NCBI GenBank assembly: GCA_900313405.1
Contig: OMQY01000122.1
Location: 1-10,836, forward strand
From: an uncultured Eubacteriales bacterium
Lineage (GTDB): Bacteria > Bacillota_A > Clostridia > Saccharofermentanales > Saccharofermentanaceae
Direction: 5' to 3'
Length of the DNA: 10,836 nucleotides
Of this stretch, positions 1-6,387 are shown piece after piece. The translations under genes were made by a program, and so were the position numbers. Position 1 is the stretch's first letter; every line of letters starts with the position of its first letter. The notes beneath the pieces are model-generated. The model saw only the letters and a program-made list of their open reading frames with translations, did no database searches and was not told where the DNA came from.

Positions 1-2411
1 CGCTGGATATCATTCTCAAAATTACCGTCACTGTCATTGATCTCGATGTAGATGTTGTCGAACTGCATTCCCCAAGGCATCGATGTACCGTTCTCGATCC
101 TGAGCATGCCGTATTCGGAAGTAAAACCACATAGATAATCTATAAGATTAAGGATATCAGTCTGCGTGGAACCTGATCCTATCACAAGCCAAGGAGACGA
201 GTCTGCATCTCTGACTAACCTCAAGGACGTCTCCAGTGCACTGCAGGCCTGGATCCTGGATCCGTTCTCACTCAGTGCCGAACCGCTGATCGAAGCATTG
301 CCGTAGAATTGCGCATGACTGAATCCGGAAGATCCGAAGTTGAGATTATTCAACCTGATCGCGGCAGGATTGCTGTCAACGATGTCACTCCGGAATGATG
401 GCTCGAGGTCAGAAGATCCGTACTTATCCTCTCCGAGATATACATTATCGATATATACCGTACCCGTTCCCTCGAAGCCGATATTGAGTCTGACAGGACC
501 GTCCGGAATGATCGTACCTGACAGGACGAATACTTCGGAATAAAGACCGAACTTCGTTCCGGGGTCATCGGCGATCAGACCTTTGCTCTCCATTCCTTCA
601 CCGGAAAGCCAGACTCTTACGGATACATCACTTCCTGCTTCCTGTCTGATCCTTGCTTCGAGCCTGTAGAATGTTTCTTTATCCAGAAGGCTCTTTCCGT
701 TGCCGGTAATCTCCTGAGATATGACATGCCAACCCTCTCCGTTTCCGGTAAGTCCGGCACAGTAATCCCCGTAGATCCCGCCATTGGAAGATGCGATGGA
801 CAGAGAAGTTCCTTCACCATAGACATCCCAGCTTCCTCTACCGTCTGATGTCACCCACATATCCGGATCACCGGCATCCTCCGCCACAGGAGAGTCCGGG
901 GATTCGCTTTCCGCATCAGGAACGACCTCTGTGCCTGTAGGCGCAACAGCATCCGGATCGAGCAGTTCATTGACCGACGCCGATGCCGGTATCTCATCGT
1001 TATGCTCGAGAGGATCACTGATCACACCGACAGTACAGATATCTCCGGCATTGATCACATCCGGACCGATAACATCCATAACCCTGATCCCGGACAGGAT
1101 CTGAACCGCATACAGCTGACCTGATGACCTGTACAGGAAGCGTCCCGATGAACAACGGAAGATGTCTTCTACTGATGTACTCTCGCCGGACAATGTCTTG
1201 ATACCGCTTCCGTCACCGTAAACAAGTATTGCCAGTCTGTAAGAATTAACTGCAATGATATTGTTTCCAAAAGGGATAGCCGAGATGTACCCGTTCCCGA
1301 GTCCGGTCTTGTCCGGGTCGAGAATGCTGACCTGATATGTATTGCCTCCGTCTTCGGAAGTCAATACCGCGACGGAACCGTCGCTATAGATGATATAGTA
1401 ACTGCTGTCAGCCGCGATGAAATCGACTACGACCTCTGAAGACAGCTCTGAGAGTTCACAGTTCTTATATGCAACAAAGTTGACCGTTGAATACAGCTTG
1501 CCGCCGTCAGTGATCAGAAGCGCCCTGTCGCCGTCAGACACGGCCGCTACTGTCTTTCCGCTTATTGCCGGTATCACGATCGAAGCGCCGGTAGGACCTG
1601 CAACTATGAGTCGACCGTCATCAGTCATAGCTGCGACATTATTACCTGCGCAGAGGAGCCGGCCTCTTCCGTTGAAAGCCTCTCCTTCAATTCTCTCGGC
1701 CACGGGTGCCTCTGAATAAAGGGCAAATGTTCTGCCGTCAGTAGAATTATAGAACGCCCCGTCGGTACCGAGAGCGTAAACGCCTCCGCCATAAGAACAG
1801 ATATCGGCGCAGACGATATCCTCGACAAATCCTTCATCCTCGCTCCGTCCGGAAATGATATCCGTGATAAGCCTTCCGTCTTCAGTCAGAGCATCTACGA
1901 TATTATCGTACACGACGGTCTTGATGACATTGTCATCACTCCACAGCTCATTCTCGTCCTCGATCTTTGTGGGCTGTCCGAAGCTCATATCATCAAATCC
2001 TGCCACCGTTCCGGAATAGACACATGTGATGGCACCCTGTGCATCCTGCGACATGACCCTAACGGAACTTCCGGAAGGAATGGAACTCGCGCTTCCCGAA
2101 TCAATATAGATACAGCCGGCATCGGAAGAAGACACATTATATGTGCTATATGTATTCTCAGCCTCGAAAGAAGGATCCGCCACATAGTTTGCTGTCGGAA
2201 TATAGTCAAGGTTCACGCCGACACCGCTTATGTAGTTGCCGGTCGCGCCGTTAGTTACCTTGACCCTGACAAGTTCAGCTCTGTCACCGAATGCACCGAG
2301 CATAAACAGGATCGCAGTCGCTACGATAAAAAGCGACAGTATGATGGCCAGCACGATGAAGAACCGCCTCTTATGAAGATTACCGAACCTGAATCTGTCG
2401 AGCCTGTTCAT
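1..2411 (-). CDS. Membrane-anchored extracellular multidomain protein (propeller-like, CBM-like, glycosidase-like), C-terminus outside window
   Basis: The frame is open from ATG at 2411-2409 to the window edge, giving 803 codons; the stop is not seen. Residues 1-16 are basic (MNRLDRFRFGNLHKRR) and a hydrophobic segment at about 17-38 looks like an uncleaved signal anchor, so the rest should be extracellular. Residues about 150-440 hold repeated short strands with Asp-Gly turns (GTDGAFYNSTDG, LITDGGKLYSTV, TSEDGGNTYQ), typical of BNR or Ycf48-like beta-propellers. A Pro/Glu/Ser/Asp-rich linker (about 464-515) follows. Residues about 516-662 resemble a CBM4/9-type jelly roll, ending in GTVYIDNVYLG. 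From about 670 a pattern like the start of a GH51/clan-A barrel begins (PAAIRLNNLNFGSSGF, SPWLVIGSGS, FDNIYIEIND). The ATG overlaps the TGA of the upstream CPBP gene as ATGA, and a GGGG stretch lies 7 nt upstream. Domain names rest on motif reading only. A role in binding or remodelling cell-surface or environmental glycan is inference. Confidence 0.75.
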   Translation of the reverse strand, partial: MNRLDRFRFGNLHKRRFFIVLAIILSLFIVATAILFMLGAFGDRAELVRVKVTNGATGNYISGVGVNLDYIPTANYVADPSFEAENTYSTYNVSSSDAGCIYIDSGSASSIPSGSSVRVMSQDAQGAITCVYSGTVAGFDDMSFGQPTKIEDENELWSDDNVIKTVVYDNIVDALTEDGRLITDIISGRSEDEGFVEDIVCADICSYGGGVYALGTDGAFYNSTDGRTFALYSEAPVAERIEGEAFNGRGRLLCAGNNVAAMTDDGRLIVAGPTGASIVIPAISGKTVAAVSDGDRALLITDGGKLYSTVNFVAYKNCELSELSSEVVVDFIAADSSYYIIYSDGSVAVLTSEDGGNTYQVSILDPDKTGLGNGYISAIPFGNNIIAVNSYRLAILVYGDGSGIKTLSGESTSVEDIFRCSSGRFLYRSSGQLYAVQILSGIRVMDVIGPDVINAGDICTVGVISDPLEHNDEIPASASVNELLDPDAVAPTGTEVVPDAESESPDSPVAEDAGDPDMWVTSDGRGSWDVYGEGTSLSIASSNGGIYGDYCAGLTGNGEGWHVISQEITGNGKSLLDKETFYRLEARIRQEAGSDVSVRVWLSGEGMESKGLIADDPGTKFGLYSEVFVLSGTIIPDGPVRLNIGFEGTGTVYIDNVYLGEDKYGSSDLEPSFRSDIVDSNPAAIRLNNLNFGSSGFSHAQFYGNASISGSALSENGSRIQACSALETSLRLVRDADSSPWLVIGSGSTQTDILNLIDYLCGFTSEYGMLRIENGTSMPWGMQFDNIYIEINDSDGNFENDIQ

Positions 2412-3367
2412 AAGTAATCCCCGTCTTCCGGCTCATCAGGGTGATAGGAGTATTCAGTATCCTGATCATCTGTCTTCATATAAGCCTGAATCCTCGCATT
2501 GGGTTTGAACAATATATTCCTGCGTGCGCAGATAAAGTAAAACGCGGGGGCCAAACACAGGATACCGCCCATCTCGAGCATAAATGTGCCTCCGAACAGA
2601 CTGTTCTTGGTCGATTCGCTTACGGTCCCCACTGCGCCGCTGTCAACAAGTGTGAACAATGCCGCACCGAAGAAGTTAAACACAGCATGCATCAGATAAG
2701 ACGCCAACAGGCTGTCACAAACAGTATAGACGACACCGAGGAATATTCCGCATATAATGGCATAGCCGATCTGAACGGATATACCGTGAAGCAGACCGAA
2801 TATCAATGCTGACAGGATTATAGCGAACCGGCGGCGCATATATTTGGCAAAGCCTTCAAGGACTACTCCCCGGAACATCATCTCCTCACCGAGAGGTATC
2901 AGCAGGAACGACGTGAAGAAGTATAACCAGTGATCCCAGTTCGGAATAAGGACAACCTCTTCCTCGGCAGCCGCTCTCTCCATCGCTTCGTTATACTCTT
3001 CAACGGCTTCTCCCACCTCGGAATTCACATCACCTATAGCATTGGTGATGATCAGATAGATAGACGTAAGACCGAGCATTCCGAGCGCGATAACAAAGAT
3101 CCAGACAGTATCGAGCGGATCGAGCGGGGTCTTACGTATCTTACGTTCATTGTTGACCAGGGTTGTCTTCGTCATGATCAGATAGAAGATGATGATCATG
3201 ACAAGCGCATAGAGGGTCGAGAAAAGACCTTCGTAGACTTCACGGTCACGATCGAATGCAGCCATAACAAGATCCGCTGCTATTACCGCGACGACCATTA
3301 CAGCGATAGCAAGGACCGCTTTACCGAATGCACCGATTATACCGAAGACCTTATTCATTGGGTTCAC
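2408..3367 (-). CDS. CPBP family intramembrane glutamic endopeptidase (Rce1/Abi-like)
   Basis: The protein has 319 residues, or 316 if the ATG at 3358 is used. It carries the three CPBP (formerly CAAX protease/Abi) motifs: EExxxR as GEEMMFRG (E161, E162, R166), FxxxH as FGLLH (F190, H194), and HxxxN as HAVFN (H227, N231). These place it among intramembrane proteases related to Rce1, with the glutamate and histidines catalytic. Hydrophobic segments lie at about 15-36, 50-66, 88-110, 146-160, 181-215, 219-241 and 262-280. An acidic, probably extracytoplasmic segment (about 111-142) precedes the catalytic core, and the C-terminal tail (298-319) is strongly acidic. The GTG start at 3367 overlaps the upstream TGA as GTGA; the internal ATG 9 nt later has a weak GGGTG ahead of it, so the exact start is open. 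The substrate is unknown. Its coupling to the next gene suggests the surface protein as a candidate partner, which is inference. Confidence 0.9.
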   Translation of the reverse strand: MNPMNKVFGIIGAFGKAVLAIAVMVVAVIAADLVMAAFDRDREVYEGLFSTLYALVMIIIFYLIMTKTTLVNNERKIRKTPLDPLDTVWIFVIALGMLGLTSIYLIITNAIGDVNSEVGEAVEEYNEAMERAAAEEEVVLIPNWDHWLYFFTSFLLIPLGEEMMFRGVVLEGFAKYMRRRFAIILSALIFGLLHGISVQIGYAIICGIFLGVVYTVCDSLLASYLMHAVFNFFGAALFTLVDSGAVGTVSESTKNSLFGGTFMLEMGGILCLAPAFYFICARRNILFKPNARIQAYMKTDDQDTEYSYHPDEPEDGDYL

Positions 3368-3777
3368 CCGTTATTGCCGGGATTGACACCTCGCCTTGCC
3401 TGCTTATCGGGTGTCGAAGAGCTGTAGTACCTTCTCATAAAGCAGGTAAAGGCCAGTTCCAGCTCATTGGGGTCCTTAATGGAATAGAAGTACTGATCCC
3501 CCTTGGCGGCGAATTCCGTACGCATGATAACAAGTTCCGGACTCTCATGATTACCGTCATCCGGAACATAGTTATACATTACTACATATTCCCGCTTGTT
3601 GAGGACAAATGTGTCGACGATCGAAAGGTAATACTCCTTCTTATTCGAAGCATCCCTTATTACGACCAGTTCGTCCTTGTCATCACCTGCGATATCCGCC
3701 GGCGCCTTCTTCCTGGTGTCGGGGATACGGCCTATCTTACCGATCTTCTTATTACTCTTCTTCTGACTCGTCTTCAT
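3364..3777 (-). CDS. DUF1292 family protein, second paralogue
   Basis: The protein has 137 residues from ATG 3777. Its N-terminus is Lys-rich (MKTSQKKSNKKIGK), followed by a DUF1292 core from about 34 to 116 with the family pattern LVVIRDASNKKEYYL, VMYNYVPDDG and ELVIMRTEF, and a short polar tail. The family (B. subtilis YrzB and relatives) has no established biochemical function. The frame stays open further upstream to 3840, but that extension runs over the acidic coding region of the preceding gene in another frame and is an unconvincing Thr/Arg-rich string, so I start at 3777. A TTG at 3783 is possible. The first 26 bp overlap the end of the first DUF1292 gene, and a GACGAG about 10 nt upstream may act as a weak ribosome binding site. 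Its TGA overlaps the GTG of the CPBP gene. Together these suggest translational coupling in both directions. Confidence 0.85.
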   Translation of the reverse strand: MKTSQKKSNKKIGKIGRIPDTRKKAPADIAGDDKDELVVIRDASNKKEYYLSIVDTFVLNKREYVVMYNYVPDDGNHESPELVIMRTEFAAKGDQYFYSIKDPNELELAFTCFMRRYYSSSTPDKQARRGVNPGNNG

Positions 3778-4069
3778 CGTCAAAATACTCGTCACAGAGT
3801 TCGTCGTAGTAGTCGTAGATCTCGTCTTCCTCGTCCTCACCTACTGTCTGTATGGATATGGAACCGTCAGCCTCATCGATCTTCTCGGCTATTACCATCT
3901 CAGCCTCTTCCTCATTATCTACAGTAACGAGGACAACGAACTGTCTGTCCTTGTATTCGAATCCGTCTACAACGGCCATCTCGAACTCTTCGCCTGTCTC
4001 CTCATCAACTAATGTGATGAGATCATCATTCTCATTGTTCTCGATATTGTCATTAATGTTATCAGCCAT
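3752..4069 (-). CDS. DUF1292 family protein (YrzB-like), acidic
   Basis: The protein has 105 residues and starts at ATG 4069, with GGAGGT 7 nt upstream. It contains the short DUF1292 beta-rich domain: LITLVDEETGEEFEMAVVDG (about 17-36), then FEYKDRQFVVLV and EAEMVIAEKI. A very acidic tail follows (about 77-105, mostly D and E with a few Tyr). In many Bacillota a DUF1292 gene lies directly after ruvX, as here, which supports the assignment. The molecular function of the family is not established. The low-complexity acidic tail is characteristic and need not mean it binds metal or nucleic acid. The last 26 bp overlap the next DUF1292 gene. It is the first gene after the extended -10 promoter candidate at 4101-4109, so it probably heads its own transcript as well as being read from ruvX. 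Confidence 0.9.
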   Translation of the reverse strand: MADNINDNIENNENDDLITLVDEETGEEFEMAVVDGFEYKDRQFVVLVTVDNEEEAEMVIAEKIDEADGSISIQTVGEDEEDEIYDYYDELCDEYFDDEDESEEE

Positions 4070-4100
4070 AGTAAATACCTCCGTAGAACATATCTTATTG

Positions 4101-4109
4101 ATTATAACA
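4101..4109 (-). promoter_or_regulatory. Extended -10 promoter candidate for the DUF1292-CPBP-surface protein genes
   Basis: On the minus strand this reads TGTTATAAT, a perfect TGnTATAAT extended -10 element, in the 49-bp gap between ruvX and the first DUF1292 gene. The -35 position at 17 bp spacing reads AGCACA, only 3/6 to consensus, but extended -10 promoters need little -35. Transcription would start near 4094, giving a leader of about 25 nt with a good ribosome binding site. The strength of this promoter, and whether read-through from ruvX dominates, cannot be told from sequence. Confidence 0.5.
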
Positions 4110-4118
4110 TAAGAGTAT

Positions 4119-4544
4119 TCATCTGTGCTGTTCCAGATACTCTCTGACGATTATTGCCGCAGCTTCCTGATCTATCACTTTCTTCTGTTTCTTCGCCTTC
4201 ATATTCTGCTCGTGAAGGAATCTCGATGCGATCACGGTGGTGAAGCGCTCATCCTTGTAGATCGGCTCGATGCCGGTAAGCGCCTGAAGCTTCTGACCGA
4301 AGCTGTTCGCCTTGATCTCGGTCTCGGACTGCTCACCGTCCGTTCGTCTGGGACGTCCGATAACGATAACCCCCACGTTCTTCTCGGCCGCGATGGAAGC
4401 GATGCGGTCAAGTGCCCATGAATCATCTTCTCCGTTCCAGTTCACGGTCTCAAAGCCGGATGCGGTAATGCGAAGCTCGTCCGATAATGCGACCCCTATG
4501 TGTCTGGTACCGTAATCTATACCCATAACTCTGGTATTGTTCAT
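4119..4544 (-). CDS. ruvX: RuvX/YqgF family RNase H-fold nuclease (putative Holliday junction resolvase)
   Basis: The protein has 141 residues, the normal size for YqgF/RuvX. The start is ATG 4544 because AAGGAG lies 6 nt upstream; an open extension to 4604 runs through intergenic sequence and lacks family similarity. The RNase H-like fold is marked by MGIDYGTRHIGVALSD (D10 in the first strand), VIVIGRPRRTDGEQS (about 60-73), YKDERFTT (D98, E99, R100) and VIDQEAAAIIVREYL (D125). These match the conserved acidic active-site positions. Family members are nucleases implicated in Holliday junction resolution or 16S rRNA 5' processing; which applies here cannot be decided. It sits between ireB and DUF1292, the usual Bacillota arrangement. 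The terminator-like hairpin at 4571-4601 may reduce its expression relative to ireB. Confidence 0.95.
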   Translation of the reverse strand: MNNTRVMGIDYGTRHIGVALSDELRITASGFETVNWNGEDDSWALDRIASIAAEKNVGVIVIGRPRRTDGEQSETEIKANSFGQKLQALTGIEPIYKDERFTTVIASRFLHEQNMKAKKQKKVIDQEAAAIIVREYLEQHR

Positions 4545-4570
4545 CGATGTCTCCTTCTGATCTGTCTTTT

Positions 4571-4601
4571 CAAAACGAAACGGCAGCCTGATGAGCCGCC
4601 G
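4571..4601 (-). terminator. Terminator- or attenuator-like hairpin between ireB and ruvX
   Basis: The transcript reads CGGCGGC, a 7-nt loop TCATCAG, then GCTGCCG: a 7-bp stem with one G-U pair, followed at once by TTTCGTTTTG. This has the form of a weak rho-independent terminator. The U tract is interrupted by CG, so partial read-through into ruvX is likely. No clear promoter is visible between the hairpin and ruvX. Confidence 0.45.
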
Positions 4602-4627
4602 CATCCGATACTTAACATCTCAACATA

Positions 4628-4876
4628 TTACAGTCTGCTGCAATACTCCGATATGATAACCTCAAGAAGCTCATCTCTGTCGATCCTCTTGATGACACCG
4701 CGAGCACCCTTATAACTTGTTATATAGGTCGGGTCGCCGGAAATAAAATAACCGACGAGCTGATTGATGGGATTGTAGCCCTTCTCCTTGAGAGCTCCGA
4801 GAACATATGTCATAAGCTCTCTGACATTTGCCGACTTATCAGCCGAGAAATTAAATCTGGTTGTCTCAGAATCCAA
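4628..4876 (-). CDS. ireB: IreB family regulatory phosphoprotein (DUF965/YrzL)
   Basis: The protein has 82 residues from a TTG start, or 85 from the GTG at 4885. I prefer TTG because AGGGGGTG, a near-perfect ribosome binding site, lies just 6 nt before it, whereas the GTG is itself inside that site. The core GYNPINQLVGYFISGDPTYI and the following RDELLEVIISEY are diagnostic of IreB. In Enterococcus, IreB is a small dimeric substrate of the PASTA-type Ser/Thr kinase IreK, phosphorylated on N-terminal threonines, and influences cephalosporin resistance. The N-terminal ETTRF here aligns with the enterococcal ETVRF segment, so one phosphoacceptor Thr appears retained. The position of the more N-terminal site has no Thr. 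It is followed by ruvX and DUF1292 as in many Bacillota. The usual upstream neighbour alaS is absent; mtaB is there instead. Confidence 0.92.
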   Translation of the reverse strand: MDSETTRFNFSADKSANVRELMTYVLGALKEKGYNPINQLVGYFISGDPTYITSYKGARGVIKRIDRDELLEVIISEYCSRL

Positions 4877-4911
4877 TTCTTCCACCCCCTGTATTACTAT
4901 TCCTTTCGATT

Positions 4912-4957
4912 ATTCTATCATATTTTTCTGACAAATATAGTCGAAAAGACAATATTT
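4912..4957 (-). promoter_or_regulatory. AT-rich promoter region with imperfect palindrome upstream of ireB
   Basis: The 120-bp gap between mtaB and ireB is much more AT-rich than the flanking genes. On the minus strand TATGATAGAAT (4922-4912) offers two overlapping -10-like hexamers, each 5/6 to consensus. No good -35 is present at 16-18 bp. Just upstream lies an imperfect inverted repeat at 4957-4933: 10-bp arms with one central mismatch and a 5-bp spacer (AAATATTGTC...GACTATATTT). It would overlap the -35 region and could be an operator. A promoter for ireB is expected here, but the exact elements are uncertain. Confidence 0.35.
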
Positions 4958-4996
4958 TTACGTAATACTTCATCCGGTAATGTAAAATAACGCGAT

Positions 4997-6337
4997 TTAT
5001 GAGCAGGCAAGTTGTCCTATGAGTGTTTTCGCATCACTTGACAGGATATCGACATCGACGATCTCGCCTTTAAGCAAGGCATGATCACAGTCTTCGGGTA
5101 TATAGACCGAAGTCCTGACGTATTCGGGAGTGTATCCGTTAAAGTACACCTTTGAATCAGCATCAGTATGAAGTGTCTCCAATAGTACCCGGGTCCTTTG
5201 TCCGACAAATGATCCCGCAAAAGCATTCTCTGCATTATCAGACCACTCTATCAGCCTCTGGGCTCGCCCCTTGCCTGTCGAAGGATCAGTCTGCTTCATC
5301 CTTGCCGCAGCCGTTCCCTCACGGAGAGAATAAGGAAAAACATGTATCTTGTTAAAGCCTGCCCGCTCAACAAAATCCATAGTCTCCTCGAACTCATCGT
5401 CAGTCTCGCCCGGGAAGCCGCAGATGATATCAGTCGTAAGCGACATTGCCGGAAACCTTTCCCGCAACATCCTAACGCGATCAAGATACTCCGAAGTATC
5501 GTAATCCCGTCCCATTCTTGCGAGTACGGTATCGCTTCCGCTCTGTAATGACAGATGGAAATGAGGACAGAGATGCTTAAGCTCAGCCAGACCTTCGATA
5601 AACGCCGGAGTCAATGACATCGGTTCGAGCGACCCCAGGCGAAGACGTTCGATCCCGGCAGTACCGTCAACGTTCCTGATGACTCTCATCAGAGCGGATA
5701 TATCTTCTCCCCTGTCCTTACCGTAAGAACAGATATGGATACCGGACAGGATTATCTCCTTAAAGCCTTTGGAGGCAAGGAAACGGGCTTCTTTATAGAT
5801 GCTCCCTTCATCGCGGCTCGCGACCCTGCCTCTGGCATAGGGAATGATGCAGTAAGTACAGAATTTGTTGCATCCGTCTTCGATCTTCATGAAGGCACGG
5901 GTCCCCTCGGGCGATAAAACACTTCCGAAGTCGTGATAGATGTCAGTACGTGATACCTCGGGGCGTTCGTGCGAAGAGACGTGAGACAGAGCAGCATCCT
6001 GCCTTTGCCTTATAAAAGCTTCCACCCTGTCGACTACGGTATTCTTGTCCTTTGTACCGACGACTACATCGGCGTCGAGCTTGCCGTCAGTCATCTCGGC
6101 AGCGCAGCCCATGGCAACTACGACCGTATCAGGATTACGACGCGCCATCTTACGCAGCTGCTGGCGCGACTTACGGTCAGCTTCACCTGTAACAGTACAG
6201 GTATTGACAATGCAGATATCTGACGACTCAGCCGAGTCAGCGAGGTCGTAACCGCGCTCAACAAACATCTCTCTGACTGCATCGGTCTCATACTGATTGA
6301 CCCTGCATCCTAATGTGTAGAAGAATACTTTCATCAT
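4997..6337 (-). CDS. mtaB: tRNA (t6A37) methylthiotransferase MtaB
   Basis: The protein has 446 residues and belongs to the methylthiotransferase branch of radical SAM enzymes. The N-terminal UPF0004 domain has three cysteines for the auxiliary 4Fe-4S cluster: C11 in TLGCRVNQYETD, C47 in NTCTVTGEADRKSR and C78 in MGCAAE. The radical SAM CxxxCxxC is GCNKFCTYCIIPYARGR (C156, C160, C163), and a TRAM-like RNA-binding region ends the protein (about 380-440). The TLGCRVNQYET signature favours MtaB (B. subtilis YqeV type) over MiaB or RimO. It would convert t6A37 to ms2t6A37 in ANN-decoding tRNAs, using SAM and sulfur. Two ATGs are adjacent (6337, 6334) and the second fits the family's usual MK start. 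No Shine-Dalgarno is visible; the start lies only 13 nt after the hairpin that follows aspS. Confidence 0.93.
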   Translation of the reverse strand: MMKVFFYTLGCRVNQYETDAVREMFVERGYDLADSAESSDICIVNTCTVTGEADRKSRQQLRKMARRNPDTVVVAMGCAAEMTDGKLDADVVVGTKDKNTVVDRVEAFIRQRQDAALSHVSSHERPEVSRTDIYHDFGSVLSPEGTRAFMKIEDGCNKFCTYCIIPYARGRVASRDEGSIYKEARFLASKGFKEIILSGIHICSYGKDRGEDISALMRVIRNVDGTAGIERLRLGSLEPMSLTPAFIEGLAELKHLCPHFHLSLQSGSDTVLARMGRDYDTSEYLDRVRMLRERFPAMSLTTDIICGFPGETDDEFEETMDFVERAGFNKIHVFPYSLREGTAAARMKQTDPSTGKGRAQRLIEWSDNAENAFAGSFVGQRTRVLLETLHTDADSKVYFNGYTPEYVRTSVYIPEDCDHALLKGEIVDVDILSSDAKTLIGQLACS

Positions 6338-6340
6338 TGA

Positions 6341-6373
6341 TAAAGAAATGCGGGCGCCGCAGATGACGCCCGC
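6341..6373 (-). terminator. Hairpin downstream of aspS, probable rho-independent terminator
   Basis: In the transcript GCGGGCG pairs perfectly with CGCCCGC across a 10-nt loop (6373-6350), followed by ATTTCTTTAT. The stem is all G-C but the U tract is interrupted, so termination may be partial. It begins 14 nt after the aspS stop codon and ends 13 nt before mtaB, which has no obvious promoter or ribosome binding site of its own. It may therefore set the ratio of aspS to mtaB mRNA. Confidence 0.55.
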
Positions 6374-6387
6374 CTGTGTGTCTCAAA

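Noticed and set aside
150..2000. BNR or WD40 assignment as a defined enzyme (sialidase)
   Set aside because: Asp-Gly turns recur but no arginine triad or sialidase active-site residues are recognisable, so only propeller-like is stated.
3778..3840. N-terminal extension of the second DUF1292 gene to 3840 (MRTRKTRSTTTTTNS...)
   Set aside because: It is a frame-shifted reading of the acidic tail codons of the first DUF1292 gene, has no family similarity and no ribosome binding site. The ATG at 3777 fits better.
3328..3927. Plus-strand open frame of 199 codons opposite the DUF1292 and CPBP genes
   Set aside because: It is antisense to well-supported genes with family motifs. Its product is Arg/Ser/Leu-rich low complexity from reversed acidic codons, without an SD.
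4545..4604. N-terminal extension of ruvX to 4604
   Set aside because: It crosses the intergenic hairpin, is not found in the family, and AAGGAG sits at the right distance from the ATG at 4544.
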